From contig NZ_QUWV01000011.1 in assembly GCF_003403295.1 (NCBI RefSeq), forward strand, positions 1-64,000: DNA of 64,000 nt, in the 5' to 3' direction. Each line of letters starts with the position of its first letter. The first letter of the stretch is position 1. The notes beneath the pieces are model-generated. The model made no database searches and was not told where the DNA came from. It saw nothing but the letters and a program-made list of their open reading frames with translations. A program made the translations under genes and the position numbers. Positions 25,975-35,570 of this stretch are shown piece after piece. This stretch comes from Komagataeibacter melaceti. Lineage in GTDB: Bacteria; Pseudomonadota; Alphaproteobacteria; Acetobacterales; Acetobacteraceae.

Positions 25975-26619
25975 CTAGCCCTCCATCCGGGCGAGCACGC
26001 GCTCATCACCGTAGCGACATGCCACGGCCGCATCCGGGCGGCCGGTTTCATACGGGGTCCGTGCCACCGCCGGGGTCACCAGCGTCTCCCCGCCCGGCGC
26101 GGGGCGGGCACGGGCAACCACGCCATAGTCACGTGCCAGCAGGTCCAGCACGGCCCGGGCGACCGGCTCCACCCGGGCTGCGACCTCCGGCGTCAGGCCG
26201 CCGCCATAATCCTTCATCGTGACGGGCTGCACGCCCACCAGCGAGACCCGGCGTGGCGCGTGGCCGCGCAGGTCCAGCAGCGCCAGCACTTCCTGAAATC
26301 CGGTCTGGTGCAGGCTCATCTTGCGCGCGCCGATCGTGGCGGGCACGTCCGCGCCATGCACCTCGTGCACGGTGGCGGGGGGCAGGCCGAAATCAAGCGC
26401 ATCGACAATGACCAGACCGGCCAGATCCTCCAGATGGGGCAGCAGGTACAGGCCCTGCGTGCCGCCATCCATCAACTCGACGGGTGCGGGAAATTCATAC
26501 CGCGCGGCCAGATATTCCACCGTGCGCACACCGAACCCCTCATCCGCCCACAGGATGTTCCCGATACCGAGAACCAGCACCCTGCCGACTGTCCCGCCTT
26601 CCTGCTGATCAATCGTCAT
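25975..26619 (-). CDS. hupD: Hydrogenase maturation endopeptidase HupD
   Basis: Cleaves the C-terminal extension of HupL after nickel insertion. In its 214 aa, VLGIGNILWADEGFGVR starts the fold, and the nickel-sensing residues of the HybD family are E27 (ADEGFG), D73 (IVDALDFG) and H104 (MSLHQTG). Its target is the extension after His590 of HupL. The sensor subunit HupV has no such extension and should not need it. The gene heads the second part of the cluster and has its own -24/-12 sequence about 70 bp upstream. Confidence 0.94.
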   Translation of the reverse strand: MTIDQQEGGTVGRVLVLGIGNILWADEGFGVRTVEYLAARYEFPAPVELMDGGTQGLYLLPHLEDLAGLVIVDALDFGLPPATVHEVHGADVPATIGARKMSLHQTGFQEVLALLDLRGHAPRRVSLVGVQPVTMKDYGGGLTPEVAARVEPVARAVLDLLARDYGVVARARPAPGGETLVTPAVARTPYETGRPDAAVACRYGDERVLARMEG

Positions 26620-26686
26620 CCAGCCTGTCGCCTCCGTTCCACAACCCTGGCCTGCGCGTTGCGCGCCCTGTTGACTCCTTATTGAA

Positions 26687-26702
26687 GCAAGAACCGTACC
26701 AT
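26687..26702 (-). promoter_or_regulatory. Sigma-54 (-24/-12) promoter of the hupD operon
   Basis: Read on the minus strand, the sequence is TGGTACGGTTCTTGC followed by TTC. GG (26700-26699) and GC (26688-26687) are separated by exactly 10 bases, as required for sigma-54. It lies about 70 bp upstream of hupD and after the terminator that ends hupSLC. It matches the hupS promoter at nearly every base, including flanks. Confidence 0.8.
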
Positions 26703-26740
26703 CTGCTCGGGGTGATCAGGCGCTAACCGCCCGGAAACAA

Positions 26741-26777
26741 AAAACCTGCCGCCACGGTATCCATGGCGACAGGTTTT
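26741..26777 (-). terminator. Rho-independent terminator after hupC
   Basis: AAAACCTGCCGCCA (26741-26754) pairs with TGGCGACAGGTTTT (26764-26777) with a single mismatch, around a 9-base loop. On the minus strand the stem is followed by TTTTTTGTTT. It lies 46 bp past the hupC stop and just upstream of the hupD promoter, so it separates the structural operon from the maturation operon. Confidence 0.85.
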
Positions 26778-26822
26778 ATGGAAGGCAGCTTTTCGGTTTT
26801 ACGGATAGTGGAAGTTTCGTGT

Positions 26823-27581
26823 TCAGTCCGGCCGGTCATCGCGGAAATTACGGTAACCATTCGTCATGGCCGAAATCAGCGTCTGCCGGGACATGATATC
26901 CTCACGCGAGACCGTATAGACATGGATCATCACGAACAGCACGATCACCCACATGCCCCAGTGGTGCAGGAAATGGGTGGACAGGTCACCACCCTGCCAC
27001 GGCATGATCCAGCCGAATACACGGCCTTCCCAGCTATCAATGCCGGTTCCATCCGAATAGAGCGCGAAACCGGTCACGATCATGAACAGCCCCGTCAGCG
27101 TAAAGCAGAAGAACAGGGCCGTACGCGCCAGCGCGTTATGGCCGACCACGGTTTTCGCCTGTTTCTTGATAAAGGCGTAAACCAGCATCTCATCCAGCAG
27201 GTCTTTCCAGTACTCCTTTTTCCATAGCGGCAGGAAAAAGATCTCCCGGGAATAGATATTGCCCATGAAGGCCCAGATCACCCGCCCGACAAAGCCGACC
27301 GAGAATATCCACGCCGCCGCGAAATGCAGGTAGCGTATCCAGCCCATCTGGTAATGGCTGCTGGCCTCACCGGACAGGCTGGGCGGTGGTGAGCCGATCA
27401 GGTACCCCGTTACGGCCAGCACCACGATGGATGCGGCGGTAACCCAGTGCCACAGCCGCACGGGTGCTTCGTAAACATAGACTGTCAGCAGCCTGCGCGC
27501 ACGCAACGGACGGGCGTGCAGCCCCTCCAGATTGGTGCCCTTCAGTTCCGCGTCCGTCAGCAGACGGTCGGATGCGCTCAT
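26823..27581 (-). CDS. hupC: Ni/Fe-hydrogenase b-type cytochrome subunit
   Basis: A di-haem membrane cytochrome b that anchors HupSL to the periplasmic face and passes electrons from H2 to ubiquinone. It has 252 aa and four hydrophobic segments with conserved histidines in or near them: VRLWHWVTAASIVVLAVTGYLIG, YLHFAAAWIFSVGFVGRVIW, LTGLFMIVTGFALY and HFLHHWGMWVIVLFVMIHVYTV. The signature FLHHWGMW is typical of HupC/HyaC. It is separated from hupL by a perfect hairpin and followed by a terminator. Confidence 0.95.
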   Translation of the reverse strand: MSASDRLLTDAELKGTNLEGLHARPLRARRLLTVYVYEAPVRLWHWVTAASIVVLAVTGYLIGSPPPSLSGEASSHYQMGWIRYLHFAAAWIFSVGFVGRVIWAFMGNIYSREIFFLPLWKKEYWKDLLDEMLVYAFIKKQAKTVVGHNALARTALFFCFTLTGLFMIVTGFALYSDGTGIDSWEGRVFGWIMPWQGGDLSTHFLHHWGMWVIVLFVMIHVYTVSREDIMSRQTLISAMTNGYRNFRDDRPD

Positions 27582-27650
27582 TTCTTCCTCCCCTCAGGCG
27601 GGGCCGGATACCTGTTCCGGCCCCTGCCCCCTTATTGTGCGGGCATGCCC

Positions 27651-27680
27651 TTCCCACCGGGTCCATTCACCCGGTGGGAA
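27651..27680 (-). repeat. Perfect 12-bp hairpin between hupL and hupC
   Basis: TTCCCACCGGGT (27651-27662) pairs perfectly with ACCCGGTGGGAA (27669-27680) around a 6-base loop. It starts 7 bp after the hupL stop and is 70 bp before hupC. There is no T-run, so it is more likely an mRNA-processing or 3'-end-stabilising structure that favours HupSL over HupC than a full terminator. Confidence 0.7.
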
Positions 27681-27686
27681 AGCGCG

Positions 27687-29504
27687 TTAGCGGACCGTGA
27701 CGCGGGCAAGTTCCTCGCCATCAGGCGCCATCACGTGGGTTGCGCAGGCCATGCAGGGATCGAAGGAATGCAATGTGCGCAGGATTTCCACCGGCTGCTC
27801 CGGGTTGACCATCGGCGTACCCAGCAGCGATGCCTCGAACGCACCGATATTGCCCTTGGCATCGCGCGGGCCACCGTTCCATGTGCTGGGCACGACGCAC
27901 TGGTAATTCTCGATCCGGCCATCGCGGATACGTATCCAGTGCCCCAGCCCGCCACGGGGGGCGGCAACCAGCCCCACACCCTTGGCTTCCTTCGGCCAGG
28001 TGGACGGGTCCCATTTGGAGACATTCGCCGTGGCGAGGTCGCCATTGCGGATGTTGGTGATCAGCGCGTCATAGTCATCCAGAAGCTGCTGGGCGCAGTA
28101 ATGGGCTTCCAGCGCGCGGGCGAGCGTGCGCCCGATGGTGCTGGGCAGCGCCTGCCGTGGGGTCAGGCTGGTGCCCGCCAGCGAGTTGAAGCGGCCAAGC
28201 GCGTCATCAACCTGCGCACGCACATAGGGAACACCCTTGGAATACGCCAGGATGTAGCGCGCCAGTGGCCCCACCTCGCACGCATTGCCACGCCAGCGCG
28301 GGGCCTTGACCCACGAATAGCGGGCACTTTCATCAATTTCGACAATGTTGGTGCGGCTGCCCTTAGCGCCCGCGCCCAGTTCGAAATGCGGGTCGGTCAC
28401 CCCATCCCACGGATGCAGCCCGATATCCTCGCGCCCCTTGCCGTAATCGTACCAGCTATGGGTGACGAATTCCTGCACCTGCTGCGGGTCGCGCGCATCA
28501 ACGGGATGGATCTCGTCCCAGTTGCCGCCGATGATCGCCCCGCCGGGAAAGCGGTCGGTTGACTTGTCGCCCTGCACGGTGGGGAAATCACCGTAATCCA
28601 TCACGTTGGTGGCAGCCAGGCCACCGCCATAGGTCCAGTCCTTGTAGTAACTGGCCACGGCCAGCACGTCAGGTACATAGACATTCTGCGAGAACGTGAA
28701 CGCATCCTGTATCTTCTGCTGGATGAAGTTCAGCCGCTCCATGTTCAGCGGGGCGCCCGCCGCCATGTCCCCGTCAATGTTGATGGCGCAGGGCACGCCA
28801 CCGACCATGTAGTTGGGATGCGGGTTCTTGCCGCCCAGAATGGTATGGACCTTCACGATCTCCTTCTGGAAATCGAGGGCTTCCAGATAATGCGTGACCG
28901 CCATCAGGTCGGCTTCGGGCGGCAGCAGGTAGGCCTTGCTGTCCCAGTAGCCGTTCTTGAAAATGCCGAGCTGCCCGCTTTCCACAAACTTCTTCAGCCG
29001 GTTCTGCACATCGCGGAAATAACCGGGCGAGGATTTGGGGTGGTTGGGGGAGACCGCCTGCTGCAGGGCCGATGTCGCGCGCGGGTCCGCCTTCAGCGCG
29101 TTGACCGGGTTGACCCAGTCCAGCGCGTGCAGGTGGTAGAAATGGACGACATGGTCATGCCAGGCCAGTATCTTCGCCATGATCTGGCGGATCAGGAACG
29201 CGTTGGTCGGGACACGGATGTCCAGCGCGTCTTCCACCGCACGCACGGACGCCAGCGCGTGGCAGCCGGTGCAGACCCCGCAGATACGCTCCACGAACGC
29301 CCAGGCGTCACGCGGGTCGCGCCCCTTCAGGATCACCTCCAGCCCGCGCCACATCGTGCCGGTGGAGACGGCGTTGCGGATGATGTTGTCGGCATCGACA
29401 TTCACCTCGCAACGCATGTGCCCTTCGATCCGGGTCAGCGGATCAACGATGATGCGCCGCCCCGTATTGTCGAGAGAAAAACCGTTTGCTGTCTGGATGG
29501 TCAT
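27687..29504 (-). CDS. hupL: Uptake [NiFe]-hydrogenase large subunit
   Basis: The catalytic subunit that splits H2 at the NiFe(CN)2CO site. It has 605 aa. The N-terminal nickel ligands are Cys75 and Cys78 ([14 protein letters not shown]), and the C-terminal ligands are Cys584 and Cys587 (DPCMACATH). A 15-residue extension after His590 (VMAPDGEE onward) should be removed by HupD. Motifs such as [14 protein letters not shown] and GTMWRGLE are canonical for group 1 enzymes. The start overlaps the hupS stop. It is exported with HupS by the Tat system, having no signal of its own. Confidence 0.97.
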   Translation of the reverse strand: MTIQTANGFSLDNTGRRIIVDPLTRIEGHMRCEVNVDADNIIRNAVSTGTMWRGLEVILKGRDPRDAWAFVERICGVCTGCHALASVRAVEDALDIRVPTNAFLIRQIMAKILAWHDHVVHFYHLHALDWVNPVNALKADPRATSALQQAVSPNHPKSSPGYFRDVQNRLKKFVESGQLGIFKNGYWDSKAYLLPPEADLMAVTHYLEALDFQKEIVKVHTILGGKNPHPNYMVGGVPCAINIDGDMAAGAPLNMERLNFIQQKIQDAFTFSQNVYVPDVLAVASYYKDWTYGGGLAATNVMDYGDFPTVQGDKSTDRFPGGAIIGGNWDEIHPVDARDPQQVQEFVTHSWYDYGKGREDIGLHPWDGVTDPHFELGAGAKGSRTNIVEIDESARYSWVKAPRWRGNACEVGPLARYILAYSKGVPYVRAQVDDALGRFNSLAGTSLTPRQALPSTIGRTLARALEAHYCAQQLLDDYDALITNIRNGDLATANVSKWDPSTWPKEAKGVGLVAAPRGGLGHWIRIRDGRIENYQCVVPSTWNGGPRDAKGNIGAFEASLLGTPMVNPEQPVEILRTLHSFDPCMACATHVMAPDGEELARVTVR

Positions 29505-30580
29505 CAGACGTCATCCCCCTTGTAACGCGCGCGGGTCAGCGCGCTGACAGCGGCATGCGCCGCAAGCCCTGCACCCACGACACCCGCCGCGGCCATTCCC
29601 ACCTTGTCTGCGCTCGCCTCGATCCCGAAGCCGCTGACATCCTGAAGCCGGGCGTACCATGATCCCTTGTCCCAGAACCCGTCCTCGGAGCAGCCGATGC
29701 AGCCATGGCCGGACTGGATGGGAAAGGAGACACCATCATTCCACCGCACGGTGGAGCAGGCGTTGTAGGTCGTGGGGCCCTTGCAGCCGACCTTGTAGAG
29801 GCAGTAGCCCTTGCGCGCGCCTTCATCATCAAAGGCCTCGACATACTGACCGGCATCAAAATGCGGGCGGCGGTAGCATTTGTCGTGAATCCGCTGGGAA
29901 TAGAACATCTTGGGTCGTCCCTGCCGGTCAAGCTCGGGCAGGCGGTCGAAGGTCTGCATGTAGGTGATGACACCCGTCATCACCTCTGCAATGGGAGGAC
30001 AGCCCGGCACCTTGATGATCGGCTTGTCCAGGATGACCTTGTGCACCGGGGTCGCCTGCGTGGGGTTGGGGCGCGCGGCCTGCACACAGCCATAGGATGC
30101 GCATGACCCCCACGAGATGACGGCCTTCGCCCCCGACGCCACACGCCTGAGCTGATCGACGAAGGGCTTGCCACCGATGATGCAGTACATCCCGTCCTCG
30201 TTCAGGGGGGGATTGCCCTCCACCGCCAGGATGTAGTTGCCGTGATACTTTTCCATCACTTCATCAAGGATGGCCTCGGCCTGATGCCCGGCGGACGCCA
30301 TGAGCGTATCGTCATAATCCAGCGAGATCATGGACAGGATCACGTCCTTGACCAGCGGATGCGCGGCACGGATGAAACTTTCCGAACAGCAGGTGCATTC
30401 CAGCCCATGCAGCCACAGCACCGGGGTACGGGGCTTGGTTTCCATGGCCTCGGCAATCTGGGGCACGAATTCCGGCCCCAGACCCAGTGCCGCGGCGGTA
30501 AGCGAGCAGTATTTGACAAAGGAGCGGCGCGATATGCCCTGTCGCCGCATCACATCGTAAAAAGTTTCAAGCACAGCCAT
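29504..30580 (-). CDS. hupS: Uptake [NiFe]-hydrogenase small subunit, O2-tolerant type
   Basis: Carries the iron-sulphur relay from the active site to HupC. It has 358 aa, with a twin-arginine signal (R18-R19-S-F-V-K then a hydrophobic stretch) and a C-terminal membrane anchor (about 325-348). The proximal-cluster cysteines are C62, C64, C65 (ECTCCSE), C160, C165 (GSCASYGC) and C194 (PGCPP). The two supernumerary cysteines C64 and C165 are the hallmark of the [4Fe-3S] cluster of O2-tolerant membrane-bound hydrogenases (E. coli Hyd-1, Ralstonia MBH). A -24/-12 promoter lies 60 bp upstream. It overlaps hupL by one base. Confidence 0.97.
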   Translation of the reverse strand: MAVLETFYDVMRRQGISRRSFVKYCSLTAAALGLGPEFVPQIAEAMETKPRTPVLWLHGLECTCCSESFIRAAHPLVKDVILSMISLDYDDTLMASAGHQAEAILDEVMEKYHGNYILAVEGNPPLNEDGMYCIIGGKPFVDQLRRVASGAKAVISWGSCASYGCVQAARPNPTQATPVHKVILDKPIIKVPGCPPIAEVMTGVITYMQTFDRLPELDRQGRPKMFYSQRIHDKCYRRPHFDAGQYVEAFDDEGARKGYCLYKVGCKGPTTYNACSTVRWNDGVSFPIQSGHGCIGCSEDGFWDKGSWYARLQDVSGFGIEASADKVGMAAAGVVGAGLAAHAAVSALTRARYKGDDV

Positions 30581-30640
30581 GTGTGGCGTCTTCCTTCCTC
30601 GGCTGCGGATCGGCAGGGGACCCGCGTCAACCTTGAGGAA

Positions 30641-30656
30641 GCATGAACCGTACCAT
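30641..30656 (-). promoter_or_regulatory. Sigma-54 (-24/-12) promoter of hupSLC
   Basis: On the minus strand the sequence reads CATGGTACGGTTCATGC followed by TTC. GG (30654-30653) and GC (30642-30641) are separated by exactly 10 bases. It is about 60 bp upstream of the hupS start in the 155-bp gap after hypF. The hupR and rpoN genes are in the same cluster. No clear HupR site (TTG-N5-CAA) was found by eye in the gap. Confidence 0.82.
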
Positions 30657-30735
30657 GTGAACCCGGCCGTATCGCGCCGCTAAAAAAGTCTGGCCTGGCG
30701 GGAACTTTGTGGAAAAAGCCTGACCACCCGGCCGA

Positions 30736-33081
30736 TCAGGTGCTTTCCATATACCGCACGGCGGCAATGGCCGCCTGCCCCAGCGCAATCCCGCCATCAC
30801 CCGCCGGGGCAAGGCGTGGCAGCAACACATGCAGGCCCACCATGCGCAACCGCATTTCCAGCGCCTCCACCAGCATGGCGTTGTGCATGACGCCACCGGA
30901 CAGGGCGATGGTCTCTACCCCGTGCCGCCGCGCGACCTGCCGGGCCACATCGGCGCAGGCAGTGGCCAGCCCCCGATGGAACGCCGCCGCGATATGGGCC
31001 GCTGGCGTGACCGCCGCCCTGAGCCGCAGGACCGCGCGCCACATGGGCGCGGGATCAATCCGCACCATGCCCCCTTCATCACGCAGGCCGAATGGCAATG
31101 CGTCATCACCCGCAGGAGCCTGCCGGGCCAGTGCCTCCAGCCGCATGGCCGCCTCCCCTTCATAGGACAGGCGTGCGGGGGCGACATCCAGCAGTGCGGC
31201 CATGGCATCGAACAGTCGTCCGGCGGAACTGCCGCGCGGTGCGTTCATGCCGGTGCGGACCATGGCGCGCATGACGGCAACGGGGCGCTGGTCCAGCGCG
31301 GCAATGGGGACATGGTGATGGGCAGCGTCCGTGCCCTCCACCCCCAGTGCTGCATCCAGATGCGCCAGCAGCATACGCCACGGCTCCCGGCTGGCGGCAT
31401 CTCCGCCCGGCATCGCGACGGGTGCGAGGCCACCCACGCGCTGGCACTCACGGTAATCACACAGCAGGATTTCACCCCCCCATGCCGTCCCGTCCTGCCC
31501 CAGCCCCACGCCGTCCAGCGCAATCCCCACGACCGGGCCGGATGTCACCCCGACCCCATGTTCCACCATGCAGGCCGCGACATGGGCGTGATGGTGCCAT
31601 ACCGGCAGCAGGGGCAGGCCAGCCTCCTGCGCCAGTTGCCGGCCCAATGCGTGGCTGTGATAATCAGGATGGGCATCCACCGCGATTACGGCTGGATGAT
31701 GCGCGAACAGGTTGCGGTAATCGGCCAGTGCCGCGCGGAATTCGTCCTGCACGCCCGGATCATCAAGGTTGCCGATATGGGCGGAAAGCAGCGCCTGCCC
31801 GTTCCCTGCCAGACAGAACGCGGCCTTCAGGTCCGCCCCCAGCGCCAGGACGGCGGGCGCATGCGCCATGTCTGGCGGCAGGGGCAGCGATGCCGGTGCC
31901 AGCCCGCGCCCGCGCCGGATGACCCGGCCCGCACCCGCGCAGACAGCCATCACACTATCATCCAGCCTGCGGGCAATGAGGCGGTCATGCACCAGCCAGC
32001 CATCGGCAATACCGGCCAGGTCCGTGTAGGCGCTGGCCTCATCAATCACCTGCGGGCAGCCCGAACGGTTACCGCTGGTCATGACCAGCGGCAGGCCGAC
32101 ACGCTCCAGCAGCAGGTCATGCAGGGGCGTATAGGCCAGCATGACCCCCACCCGGTCCAGACCCGGCGCAAGCCCGGCGGAAAGGGCGGGCCTGCCCGCT
32201 TCCCGCGCACGCACGGCAAGCGGCACCACCGGGGCGGCAGGATCACGCAGCAACGCCAGTTCCACCACTGTTGGCACACAGAAATCCATGACCATGGCGG
32301 CGCTGCCCATCATGACCGCCAGCGGCTTTGCCGGTCGTGCCTTGCGGGTGCGCAGTGTCCGCACGGCATCATCAGACGTGGCCAGACAGGCGAGGTGATA
32401 GCCACCAATTCCCTTAAGGGCGATAATCCCGCCTCGGGACAGGACCGCAACCGCCGCATCCAGACTGTCTGCGGCCTTCCCCTCCCCCGGCATGACAAAG
32501 TGCAGGCGTGGCCCGCAGGCAGGACAGGCCACGGGCTGAGCATGGAAACGGCGGTCGGCCGGGTTGTCATATTCCGCGCGACAGGCCGCGCACATGCTGA
32601 ACCCGGCCATGGTCGTATGCTGGCGGTCATAGGGCAGGCCCGTCACGATGGAAAAACGCGGCCCACAATCCGTGCAGTTGGTAAAGGCATAGCCCGCGCG
32701 CCGTGCGCCAGGGGTGCGGATTTCCGCACGGCAGGCCGGGCAGGTCGCCAGATCGGGTGCGATGCCCGTGCTGATGTTTCCATGCGCGCTATCGGCAATG
32801 ACGAACCCGGCCCCTTCCGGCAATGCGGCGGGCACGCGCACCAGATCCCGCACGACCGCCTGCGGTGGTCCCTGCCGGATTTCCCGCACAAGGGCAGCGC
32901 GCGCGGCGGATGGCCCGGCCACCACGATTTCCACCTCATCACCCCGGTTACGCACGCTGCCGCGCAGCCCCAGCCGATGGGCCACACGCCATACGAAGGG
33001 GCGAAAGCCCACCCCCTGCACCACGCCGCTTACGCGGATCAGTTCGGCTTCCTCCTCCACCGGCGCAGGCAACCCGGTCAA
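30736..33081 (-). CDS. hypF: Carbamoyltransferase HypF
   Basis: Makes carbamoyl-AMP from carbamoyl phosphate and ATP and transfers the carbamoyl to HypE. It has 781 aa with all expected modules: acylphosphatase domain (GVVQGVGFRPFVWRVA, near 17-32), two zinc-finger pairs (CPAC/CTDC and CAAC/CPAC), YrdC-like domain (around 205-395, KGIGGYHLAC) and Kae1-like domain with HHHAH, ending with ALSGGVMHNAML. It is a full-length, cluster-linked copy. The ATG overlaps the hupV stop (ATGA), so it belongs to the hupTUV transcript. It ends just upstream of the hupS promoter. Confidence 0.96.
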   Translation of the reverse strand: MTGLPAPVEEEAELIRVSGVVQGVGFRPFVWRVAHRLGLRGSVRNRGDEVEIVVAGPSAARAALVREIRQGPPQAVVRDLVRVPAALPEGAGFVIADSAHGNISTGIAPDLATCPACRAEIRTPGARRAGYAFTNCTDCGPRFSIVTGLPYDRQHTTMAGFSMCAACRAEYDNPADRRFHAQPVACPACGPRLHFVMPGEGKAADSLDAAVAVLSRGGIIALKGIGGYHLACLATSDDAVRTLRTRKARPAKPLAVMMGSAAMVMDFCVPTVVELALLRDPAAPVVPLAVRAREAGRPALSAGLAPGLDRVGVMLAYTPLHDLLLERVGLPLVMTSGNRSGCPQVIDEASAYTDLAGIADGWLVHDRLIARRLDDSVMAVCAGAGRVIRRGRGLAPASLPLPPDMAHAPAVLALGADLKAAFCLAGNGQALLSAHIGNLDDPGVQDEFRAALADYRNLFAHHPAVIAVDAHPDYHSHALGRQLAQEAGLPLLPVWHHHAHVAACMVEHGVGVTSGPVVGIALDGVGLGQDGTAWGGEILLCDYRECQRVGGLAPVAMPGGDAASREPWRMLLAHLDAALGVEGTDAAHHHVPIAALDQRPVAVMRAMVRTGMNAPRGSSAGRLFDAMAALLDVAPARLSYEGEAAMRLEALARQAPAGDDALPFGLRDEGGMVRIDPAPMWRAVLRLRAAVTPAAHIAAAFHRGLATACADVARQVARRHGVETIALSGGVMHNAMLVEALEMRLRMVGLHVLLPRLAPAGDGGIALGQAAIAAVRYMEST

Positions 33082-34556
33082 TGGACCGTGCAGGCCATGC
33101 AGGGATCGAAAGAACGCACGATATGCTGCACGGATAGCGGCGTACGTTCTCCCTCACGCACGACCGCACCCTCCAGCGCATGTTCCAGCGGCCCCGGTAT
33201 TCCCGCGCCGTCACGCGGGGAGAAATTCCATGTGGTGGGCGCTACGATCTGGTAGCGGGCAATACGCCCGTTTTCCACCTGCACCCAATGCCCCAGCGCG
33301 CCACGGGCGGCCTCGGTCATGCCAATGGCGCGACCATCGGGCACCCCGTCCGCCACGTTGCACCATGGCTGGCCGGGAACCAGCATCCTGACCCAGCCCT
33401 CCATTGTCATGACCAGTCGCGCGCTTTCCACCAGCCGCGCAACCACGCGGCTCATGACGTTTCCCCCACCCTGCGCCACCATAGCGCGCGCGAGCGGGTG
33501 CCCCGCCATCAGCTGGCGGGCCAGCGCGCCGGTCTCACACGGCTGGCCGGAAAGGCGCGGGGCCTTGCACCAGCTATATCCCTGCCGGTTATTCAGGTCA
33601 GGCACTGTCGAGCCATCAAAGGGAGCATTGGGCCGCGCGCGATCGGTCATGTAGCTCGTGGCATGATCCTCGGCCACGGTGGCAATATCCAGCGCCCCTA
33701 CCCTGCCCTGCGCAAACACCCCGGCGGGCCACAAACGCTGGCCATCATCTGCTGACAGCCCACCCGGATAGGCGCCGTAACTGAGAAAACGGTCATAAGA
33801 GCGGCCTGATTGCGCCAGTTCAAGATCATGCGCGATACGCAGGAACAGCCGCAGGTCACCCTCCGGCCCCGTGCTACGCCAGCGTTCAAGGTCTTCCACG
33901 TCCGTCAGGGCCGCGACTTCTTCCAGCGGTGCGCCAAACAGCCCCTCTTCCAGCGCCGCGCGCACGCCGGACAGGACCGTGAGCATGCGCATACATTCCT
34001 GCGCCTCCACCCCGCGCGACACACCACCGGGCTGGATGGCCAGCGTATGCGGCCAGCGCCCGGCCAGAATACCCATTATGTGCAGCAGCAGCGCGCGGGT
34101 TTGCAATATCGATCGCGCCGCCGTGCCGCGCAGGGCGGCGAAACGCCGGACCACGTGATCATGCCATGGATAGGCCGCATAATCAGGGCGGGCAAAATCC
34201 GGCATGAAGAACAGGTGAAAATGGGTCAGGTGATCGGCCAGGTTCTCGGTGGCCAGAATCAGGTTGGTGGCCACGCGCCCATTGGCCGCCGGTTCAACCC
34301 CCATAAGGCCCGCCAGCGCCAGCGCCGCCGCGTGGGATTGCGAGACCGAACATATCCCGCAGATACGCGGCGCGATGACCAGCGCATCCATCGGGGTGCG
34401 TCCTTCAAGTATCCGCTCGATGCCGCGAAACAGCGTTGCGTTGACAAAGGCTGCACGCACGCGCGCCTCCACCACATCCAGCCGTACCTCCAGATCCCCC
34501 TCGACCCGGTTGAACGGGCCGACAACCAGCCGGGTGCTTTCTTCCGCCTGTTTCAT
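33078..34556 (-). CDS. hupV: H2-sensor hydrogenase large subunit
   Basis: The large subunit of the regulatory hydrogenase (group 2b). It has 492 aa. Nickel ligands are Cys66/Cys69 (PRICGICS) and Cys486/Cys489 (DPCMACTVH). The protein stops right after His492, with no C-terminal extension, which is the usual feature of HupV/HoxC and means it is matured without HupD cleavage. Together with HupU it should bind H2 in the cytoplasm and control HupT. It follows hupU by 15 bp and overlaps hypF. Confidence 0.96.
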   Translation of the reverse strand: MKQAEESTRLVVGPFNRVEGDLEVRLDVVEARVRAAFVNATLFRGIERILEGRTPMDALVIAPRICGICSVSQSHAAALALAGLMGVEPAANGRVATNLILATENLADHLTHFHLFFMPDFARPDYAAYPWHDHVVRRFAALRGTAARSILQTRALLLHIMGILAGRWPHTLAIQPGGVSRGVEAQECMRMLTVLSGVRAALEEGLFGAPLEEVAALTDVEDLERWRSTGPEGDLRLFLRIAHDLELAQSGRSYDRFLSYGAYPGGLSADDGQRLWPAGVFAQGRVGALDIATVAEDHATSYMTDRARPNAPFDGSTVPDLNNRQGYSWCKAPRLSGQPCETGALARQLMAGHPLARAMVAQGGGNVMSRVVARLVESARLVMTMEGWVRMLVPGQPWCNVADGVPDGRAIGMTEAARGALGHWVQVENGRIARYQIVAPTTWNFSPRDGAGIPGPLEHALEGAVVREGERTPLSVQHIVRSFDPCMACTVH

Positions 34557-34571
34557 GACCGCAAGCCCGCC

Positions 34572-35570
34572 CTAGCGCCGTTTGGAAGGATGGCACGAAG
34601 GCGGGACGACCTGATGGTCACTGACGGCGTTCTTTGCCAGCCGCATGGGCGTTGCCGCCTTTGCCAGGGATGACAGCGCCACGAACCATGCCTTGGGCAT
34701 GTCCGTGGGCAGGCCGACGGGAATGCCCGCGATCTTGGGTGTCTGGCAGAAGGGATGGCCGGGCTCCTCGAATTCAGGGTCGGTGCAGTTGATGCAGGCA
34801 TAACCCGCGCGGGTGCACGACCCGCTGCCGTTCCACAATCTGGTATTGCAGTCACCATGCGCCTGCGTGCCGATACAGCCCATATGTTCCATCATGCAGC
34901 CCAGTTCGGACGGATGCCGGGCGCTGGCCTTGTATTCATAGAACTCGTTGCGGGTGCAGCCATGATGCACAAGCTGGTCGGCATAGAAACGTGGCCGCCG
35001 GAAATCATCCAGCGCTGCCGTATCCAGCATGTTCCGGGCCAGCAGCATCAGCGTTTCCGTCACCCAGTCAGGATGCGTGGGACACCCCGCCACGTTGATG
35101 ACCGGCAGGCCGCCCCGCGCCACGAACCCCGCACCCAGCGCGCCGCCGGGGTACTGCCCGTCATACTGCAGGCCACAGGCATCAAGAATGTTGGGGGCCG
35201 CCGCCGTGACCCCGCCATAGGCCGCGCATGACCCCACGGCCACGACATGCCGCGCCACACCGCACAGGCGGCGCACCCATTCAATCATCGCGACATCGGT
35301 GCCTGCCAGTGTATGGAAGCGCCCTGTTCCCTCCGGCCCGCGCAGTACCGCGCCCTCCATACACAGCGCGTCCAGCACCACGCGCCCGGCCAGAACATCC
35401 TCGAACAGTTCAAGGGCTTCGGCCCCCGTACGTTCCGACAGGCTGGGGTGCCACAGCAGTTCAATTCCGGCACCGCGCAATGTTGTCAGCAGATCAGGGG
35501 ATTCCGCGCAGAGCAGCGACATGGTGCATCCCCCACACCCGCCAGACTGCAACCAGATGACATTGAACAT
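34572..35570 (-). CDS. hupU: H2-sensor hydrogenase small subunit
   Basis: The Fe-S subunit of the regulatory hydrogenase. It has 332 aa, with no Tat signal and no C-terminal anchor, so it is cytoplasmic. The proximal-cluster ligands read GGCGGC and GSCAAYGG, i.e. the standard [4Fe-4S] set without the two extra cysteines of HupS. This contrast inside one locus supports distinct roles. The C-terminal part has CINCTDPEFEEPGHPF, as in HupU/HoxB. The start overlaps the hupT stop (TAATG). Confidence 0.95.
   Translation of the reverse strand: MFNVIWLQSGGCGGCTMSLLCAESPDLLTTLRGAGIELLWHPSLSERTGAEALELFEDVLAGRVVLDALCMEGAVLRGPEGTGRFHTLAGTDVAMIEWVRRLCGVARHVVAVGSCAAYGGVTAAAPNILDACGLQYDGQYPGGALGAGFVARGGLPVINVAGCPTHPDWVTETLMLLARNMLDTAALDDFRRPRFYADQLVHHGCTRNEFYEYKASARHPSELGCMMEHMGCIGTQAHGDCNTRLWNGSGSCTRAGYACINCTDPEFEEPGHPFCQTPKIAGIPVGLPTDMPKAWFVALSSLAKAATPMRLAKNAVSDHQVVPPSCHPSKRR

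Noticed and set aside
30829-33255. 808-codon forward frame opposite hypF
   Set aside because: A shadow of hypF, whose domains are all present on the minus strand; composition is atypical and there is no ribosome binding site.
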